Positions 53,844 to 58,515 of a stretch of DNA of 58,515 nucleotides are shown piece after piece. Under the pieces are notes generated by a model. It did no database searches, had not been told where the DNA came from, and saw only the letters and a program-made list of their open reading frames with translations. Position numbers and translations under genes: made by a program. Source of the DNA: CAYYMD01 sp964480425 (GTDB lineage: Bacteria > Planctomycetota > Phycisphaerae > SM23-33); contig CAYZPY010000001.1 of assembly GCA_964480425.1 (NCBI GenBank), positions 1 to 58,515 of the forward strand, given 5' to 3'. Each line of letters begins with the position of its first letter. The stretch's first letter is position 1.

Positions 53844-56800
53844 ATGGAAACGAAACGGATGCAAAAGATTATCATGGTCGTTTTTGCGCTGGGGAGTGTG
53901 TGTGTCTTAGCCCCGTGCGAAAGCACGGGGGCGAATGATTCCGGGGATCTTTCGCCGGGAGATATACGGCGGATATACGAGCGAACCAGGTCCGAACTGG
54001 ACCGGACGCCGCCCCCCAGGCCCGCGCCGAAGCACAAGTCGCCCCGTCCCGACGACCTGCTCGACGTGGACCTCGAGCGGATACTTTCCGTGGTTCCGGA
54101 CCAGCCCCCGGTCGCCCAGCCGTGCCCTGTGTGCGGGAAAGATCACGGCTGGAAGTGGAGCCCGAAGCACCCCTTCACGGCAGCATGCAAAAAATGCGGC
54201 ACGGAGTTCCCCAACGACAATTATCCCCCCGACGACGAGCAGACTTTCACAAACGTCCGCGGCGAGAAGATAAAAATTCCGTATTACAAGGGCGACGACG
54301 GGCGGCGGTATTACATCGCCAACGTGACGGACGGACCGCGGCTGAAGTGGTTCCTGGGCAGCGTGATACCGCGCCTGACCGGGTACGTAAAGGCCGCCAA
54401 AGAAAAAAAGGCAGCGCGACACCTGGCGCTTGTGATGCACGAGTTGGCACTGCGATACCCGCACTGGCTCAACCGCCACGGTTCGCGAGCCGCCCCGGCG
54501 TTCTTCGACTGCAAGCGCTCGTATTACCCCAACGGCTGCAAGGAATACACCTACACGCCTCGCGACAAGCGAAAGCGCGACTGGCGCGGCGGCAAGTTCG
54601 ACACAGTGATGAACCGCGAGATAAAGCCGCAACTCTTCGACGCCTACAACGCAATAAAGAACCACCCCGTTATGGCGGACCTTTCGAAAGAACTGGGCCA
54701 CGACGTGCGAAAGACCATCCGCGACGATCTGCTCATCGAGATGATCAACTTCGTTCGCATCCGCTCGGACGACAACTGGGGCAACCTGATGCCGTTTTTC
54801 GCGGCGATGGCCAAGGGCGCCTGGTCGACCAACGACCCCCCAACCGCCCACGCGGTCTACCGCTGGTGCACCCAGCACATGAAGCGCCCCCGCGTGCGCG
54901 AGGGCGGGCAGCGCGGCGGGTACTTCTTCGACCTCCACGAGCCGGAAGGCCCGCAGGGGCACAAGGGCCTGCTGATGCAGACGTACGGAAATTTTTCGGC
55001 GATTATGGGCTGGTCCGACCCGCCGGGCTACGTGTGCCCGGCAGACGGGCTGCACCTCCAGGACGTGGGGGCGGACGACCTGCCGTATTTCCGCGACATG
55101 ATTTACGTCCCGGAGATTTACACGCTGCCCAACGGGGCGGTCAACGCCCTGGACGACACCTACGCCGGATACGACTACGGCAGGCGACACTGGTACGGGT
55201 TCGCCTTCGCGCTTCGGTATAGTCGCTGCCGAATGGCGCCGGGCTACGGACAGGCCGTGCTGGGCGACGGAACCGGAGACGACCAGGTCCAGGTGCAGAT
55301 GAACTTCAACCGCAACGGCGGGCACAATCACGGCGACAACCTCTCGATGGTGTGGTTCGCCCACGGACAGGAACTGTCCGGCGAGATCGCCTATCACCGC
55401 ATGCAACTGCGGCTGTATTCGGGGCATCCGTTCTCGCACAACCAGGTGGTGGTCAACCGCCGGTTGGTGGACAACGGCGATACGTTCGGCAACGTGGAGT
55501 TTTTCAACCGGCGTCCGGGAGTATCGGCCGTGCAGGTCGAAAACACCAAGGCCTATGCCCATGTTGGCGCTAAACTTTACCGACGCACGCTGATACTCAA
55601 CAGTCGCGACGCCGATGCGCCGTACTTCGTGGACGTGTTCGAGGTCGACGGCGGGCGGACGCACGATTACTCGATTCACGGCTCGGTCTTGGACGAGCAA
55701 AATGCGGCCGCGTCGCTGGAGATGGACAGGATGGACGAAAAGATGCCGCTGCTGGAGGAGGGCGAGACGTTCCACTATCCACCGCCGGGCCAAATGGGCG
55801 TCCGCGCCAAGGGGCCCGTCGATGCGCTGCTGCGCGACGTGTCGCAGGCGACGCCGAATGAAAATTTCCACGTGGACTTCACCTACAAGGAGCGCCCCGA
55901 CCTTGGCACGCGGATTCACATGTTCGCCGACGAGCGGGCGAAGTTCTACCTGGGGCGCACGCCGTCGCTGCGCAAGTGTCCCGGTAAGGGACCCCAGGCC
56001 TACAAGCACGGGCTGGACTACTGGATGCCGCATTTCGTGGTCCGGCGGCGCGTCGGTAAAGGCGAGTCGCTGAAGTCCGTATTCCTGGCCGTGTACGACA
56101 TGTACGACGGCGAGCCGTCAATCACCTCCGTCCGCCGACTGGATGCCGGCGACGACGCGGTCGCGCTGGAAATAAAACACGCCGACTCAAAGACCGACAC
56201 GATTGTCTACTCTCTGGGCGGGGCGAGGGAGATGTCCACCGGCGGCGTCGAAATGCACGGCAAACTGGGTCTGGTTTCGCAAAAGGGCGCCAAGGCCGAC
56301 GGGTACCTGATGGCCGGTCGGTATCTTCGCGCCGGCGGTGTTAACCTCGAGTCGGACGCTCCGGAATACACGGGTGTGATAATATCCGCCACGCGCAAGT
56401 ACGACGGGGCCGAGGACGACACTTTCGCGGTGGACGCGGACCTGCCCGCCGGCGAAGAACTCCGCGGGCGGTGGATGATCGTCACGCATCCCAAAGAGAT
56501 AACCAGGTACGGGCGTGGCGACCCCTGGCCGCGAAAACCCGGACCCTACCGTCACGCCTATAAAATCCGCAGCATTGAAAAAACCGGCGGCGAGACGATC
56601 GTGCATCTCGGGCACGATCACGGGCTGAGAACGGAGGGCGATATCACCCGCGAGGTGTTCGCGCCGGGCAAATGGTTCAAGGGCGACAACACTTTCGTGA
56701 TACACAACGCCTGCTGCACCGTCCCGGCGCCGGTCATTCGGCCAAGTTCCGGGCCTTGGGACATCACCAGGATGGAACAGTACGTTCCGTTCGTCGACAA

Positions 56801-57503
56801 GGTGGAAGTTTCAATCGACGCCCCCGCCAGCTTCGAAATAAAATACACCACCGACGGCACTCGCCCGGGCGCCGATTCGCGCGATTACACCGGCCCGTTC
56901 ACGTTGAGCGACTCGGCCGTGGTCAAGGCGGTGGTGATCAGCGACGGCGTGATGGAAGGTCGCGTGGCGTCACAGCGGTTCGTCGCCGCCGCCGAACCCG
57001 TCGGGCTGGAGTCCTACCGCCAGGGCGTTCGCGTAACCGACAGCACGTCGCGCGATGTGCACACGCTGCTGAAGAACAACAGCACCGGCTCGCGCCTCGA
57101 GCGGAAGATGATCGTGCGCAGCGCCCGCGACGGGCAAATCAATCCCAAAGACCGCGGCGTGATGCGATACTTCGATTTGGGCGACGCCGACGGGCGCGGG
57201 CAGGACTCCCAGCGCGTCTTCGAGGGTTACTTTCTCGCCCCGCGTGACGGCATGTACGAGTTCAGGATTCGCGGGGGGCAGACGGGCGTGTCGCTTCGCG
57301 TGGCGGGCGTGCGGATAATAGACACGTTCGGGATGGGCCCGTTTCGCCACTGGAGCGCCCGGATACCGCTCAAGGCGGGTTTTCACCGGCTGCGCCTCGG
57401 GTACCTTTACGGCTGGGGCGACAAGCTGCTGAAGGTCAGCGTCACGACGCCGGGCGGACAAAGCCGCACGCTTGCCCCGTGGATGCTCTACGTGGAAGAT
57501 TAA
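53844..57503 (+). CDS. Large heparinase II/III-type polysaccharide lyase with appended domains
   Basis: 1219 residues from the ATG at 53844 (GAGG eight bases upstream; two later in-frame ATGs are weaker). A hydrophobic lead (IIMVVFALGSVCVLAPC) suggests a signal peptide. A Cys4 knuckle follows (Cys94, 97, 115, 118). The (alpha/alpha)n and heparinase II/III core spans about 200-750: NWGNLMPFFAAMAKGAWS, then GGHNHGDNLSMVWFAHGQEL with PFSHNQVVVNRRL, the family's beta-sandwich signature. Near 990-1050 is a chitobiase-C-like domain (FEIKYTTDGTRPGADSRDYTGPF), and about 1110-1219 a PA14-like domain. It likely cleaves uronic-acid polysaccharide by beta-elimination outside the cytoplasm; the exact substrate is unknown. 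Confidence 0.88.
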   Translation: METKRMQKIIMVVFALGSVCVLAPCESTGANDSGDLSPGDIRRIYERTRSELDRTPPPRPAPKHKSPRPDDLLDVDLERILSVVPDQPPVAQPCPVCGKDHGWKWSPKHPFTAACKKCGTEFPNDNYPPDDEQTFTNVRGEKIKIPYYKGDDGRRYYIANVTDGPRLKWFLGSVIPRLTGYVKAAKEKKAARHLALVMHELALRYPHWLNRHGSRAAPAFFDCKRSYYPNGCKEYTYTPRDKRKRDWRGGKFDTVMNREIKPQLFDAYNAIKNHPVMADLSKELGHDVRKTIRDDLLIEMINFVRIRSDDNWGNLMPFFAAMAKGAWSTNDPPTAHAVYRWCTQHMKRPRVREGGQRGGYFFDLHEPEGPQGHKGLLMQTYGNFSAIMGWSDPPGYVCPADGLHLQDVGADDLPYFRDMIYVPEIYTLPNGAVNALDDTYAGYDYGRRHWYGFAFALRYSRCRMAPGYGQAVLGDGTGDDQVQVQMNFNRNGGHNHGDNLSMVWFAHGQELSGEIAYHRMQLRLYSGHPFSHNQVVVNRRLVDNGDTFGNVEFFNRRPGVSAVQVENTKAYAHVGAKLYRRTLILNSRDADAPYFVDVFEVDGGRTHDYSIHGSVLDEQNAAASLEMDRMDEKMPLLEEGETFHYPPPGQMGVRAKGPVDALLRDVSQATPNENFHVDFTYKERPDLGTRIHMFADERAKFYLGRTPSLRKCPGKGPQAYKHGLDYWMPHFVVRRRVGKGESLKSVFLAVYDMYDGEPSITSVRRLDAGDDAVALEIKHADSKTDTIVYSLGGAREMSTGGVEMHGKLGLVSQKGAKADGYLMAGRYLRAGGVNLESDAPEYTGVIISATRKYDGAEDDTFAVDADLPAGEELRGRWMIVTHPKEITRYGRGDPWPRKPGPYRHAYKIRSIEKTGGETIVHLGHDHGLRTEGDITREVFAPGKWFKGDNTFVIHNACCTVPAPVIRPSSGPWDITRMEQYVPFVDKVEVSIDAPASFEIKYTTDGTRPGADSRDYTGPFTLSDSAVVKAVVISDGVMEGRVASQRFVAAAEPVGLESYRQGVRVTDSTSRDVHTLLKNNSTGSRLERKMIVRSARDGQINPKDRGVMRYFDLGDADGRGQDSQRVFEGYFLAPRDGMYEFRIRGGQTGVSLRVAGVRIIDTFGMGPFRHWSARIPLKAGFHRLRLGYLYGWGDKLLKVSVTTPGGQSRTLAPWMLYVED

Positions 57504-57602
57504 CTCTGCGGCGGGCGCACAAATTCTGGAAAACCGACCGCGGTTTGTATAAACTTTCACCCATTGAAATCGAACGCATGACACCGAAGGCGAGAGAAGG
57601 CA

Positions 57603-58515
57603 ATGAGCGTATTACCGCCGCTGCAACTTGATGAGTTACCTGAGATAGACATGCGCCACGTGCTGGTGCTGACCGACGACACGGCCATGCTCCAGCACGC
57701 CACCTACGCCACGCCCAATCTTCACCACGGATACTGCACCGACGACAACGCGCGGGCGCTTATGGCGGGCGTGCTGTTCTGCGACCTCCAGAAGGAGGTC
57801 CGCGCCGGTTCGGGCGGAATGCTCAGCGAACTTCTGGTGGCAATGCAGCGCTACCTGGCGTTCCTGGCGTACGCCTTCACGCCCAGAACGGGCAGGTTCA
57901 GGAACCTGATGGGATACGACCGCGTCTGGGCCGAGGAGGTCGGCTCCGAAGACAGTCACGCACGCTCGCTTTGGGGTCTGGGGGTTGCGGTCAGACGGGG
58001 GCACACCGCCGACGTTGTGGGACTGGCCGACAAGATCTTCGGCGAGGCGCTTCCGGCGGCGGAGACGTTCGAGCACATCCGCCCCTGGGCCTACACCATA
58101 CTGGGTGTGGACGAGTATCTCCACGGCGACGGGCAGTTCGAGCAGGCGCGACAACTGAGGGACTCGCTGTGCCGGCGGTTGTACGAGACCTGGGAGGCAA
58201 ACGCCGAGGACGACTGGCCGTGGTGGGAGGACGTGATTAGCTGGGGCAGCGCCAAACTTCCCCACGCCCTGCTGGTCGGCGGGTCCGCCCTGGGGCGCGA
58301 CGACATGATTGAAGCGGGCTTAAAGACGCTGCGGTGGTGCCTGGAAATGCAGACGGGCGAGGGTGGGCGGCTTTCGATAATCGGCAACAGGGGCTGGTGC
58401 GTCCGCGGGGGGAAGCGGGCGCAGTTCGAGCAGCAGCCCATCGAGGCAAAGGGAATGGTACAGGCGTGCCTTGCGGCGGCGTGGCACACGCGGGACAGTT
58501 TCTGGACGGAAGCGG
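57603..58515 (+). CDS. (alpha/alpha)6-toroid glycosyltransferase-associated protein, N-terminal part (cut by window edge)
   Basis: The frame is open from an ATG at 57603 (AAGG just upstream) to the window edge, 304 residues. HATYATPNLHHGYCTDDNARAL at about 32-53 contains the DDNAR motif typical of the helical-toroid domain proteins that are often attached to or beside glycosyltransferases and GH130 phosphorylases. GSEDSHARSLWGLG and WPWWEDVISWGSAKLPHALL continue the pattern. No signal peptide, so cytoplasmic. It is in line with the lyase gene and may handle products of polysaccharide breakdown. The C-terminal part and any fused domain are missing. Confidence 0.7.
   Translation, partial: MSVLPPLQLDELPEIDMRHVLVLTDDTAMLQHATYATPNLHHGYCTDDNARALMAGVLFCDLQKEVRAGSGGMLSELLVAMQRYLAFLAYAFTPRTGRFRNLMGYDRVWAEEVGSEDSHARSLWGLGVAVRRGHTADVVGLADKIFGEALPAAETFEHIRPWAYTILGVDEYLHGDGQFEQARQLRDSLCRRLYETWEANAEDDWPWWEDVISWGSAKLPHALLVGGSALGRDDMIEAGLKTLRWCLEMQTGEGGRLSIIGNRGWCVRGGKRAQFEQQPIEAKGMVQACLAAAWHTRDSFWTEA

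Overview
The window reads as a chromosomal segment of a GC-rich Gram-negative bacterium, most likely a planctomycete and perhaps class Phycisphaerae. This is an inference from gene content: Tat-exported sulfatase and glycosidase-type proteins, many secreted right-handed beta-helix proteins, GH29, GH51 and heparinase-type enzymes, PDZ and PA14 appendages, and an oligopeptide-type ABC transporter whose binding protein is fused to a permease. No rRNA gene or other phylogenetic marker settles it.

Layout. 1-7302 (minus strand): the start of an iron-containing alcohol dehydrogenase, a decayed Tat-signal gene remnant, and a compact Opp/Dpp-type uptake operon (binding protein-permease fusion, second permease, two ATPases). 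7686-16669 (minus): L-arabinose isomerase, a decayed GH29 fragment, a secreted beta-helix protein and three tandem GH29 alpha-L-fucosidase-type genes. 16941-24962 (plus): a sulfatase, a phosphoribosyltransferase, a GH51 arabinofuranosidase, a Tat-exported five-bladed propeller glycosidase-like protein and a GH141-like beta-helix protein with a PDZ domain. Together these look like a locus for degrading fucose- and arabinose-containing, probably sulfated polysaccharide.

25300-33208: the phosphate regulon, with pstS-pstC-pstA-pstB-phoU on the minus strand and phoB-phoR divergent on the plus strand. The shared 300 bp intergenic region carries 11-bp phased TTA repeats pointing both ways, read here as Pho boxes. 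PstA carries an extra ~275-residue region after its first membrane helix.

33220-45742: a surface-glycan cluster with two GT39-like membrane transferases, a sulfotransferase, two flippase-like proteins, two methyltransferases (one fused to a DUF354 glycosyltransferase-like domain), a GT2 transferase, and a WbpG-type amidotransferase with its HisF-like partner but no HisH. 45744-49960: a beta-helix lipoprotein, one tRNA with a good promoter and terminator, and an adjacent pair of CBS-domain proteins whose outputs are GGDEF (c-di-GMP synthesis) and HD-GYP (c-di-GMP breakdown).

50202-58515 (plus): a second polysaccharide-degradation block with an internally duplicated beta-helix protein related to the one at 9538-11283, a very large heparinase II/III-type lyase with chitobiase-C-like and PA14-like domains, and the start of an (alpha/alpha)6-type sugar-metabolism protein cut by the window edge. 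The most unusual items are the binding protein-permease fusion with its extra adaptor helix, the enlarged PstA, the swapped-output CBS/c-di-GMP pair, the duplicated beta-helix family with a conserved C-terminal motif, and several gene-decay scars in the glycosidase region.
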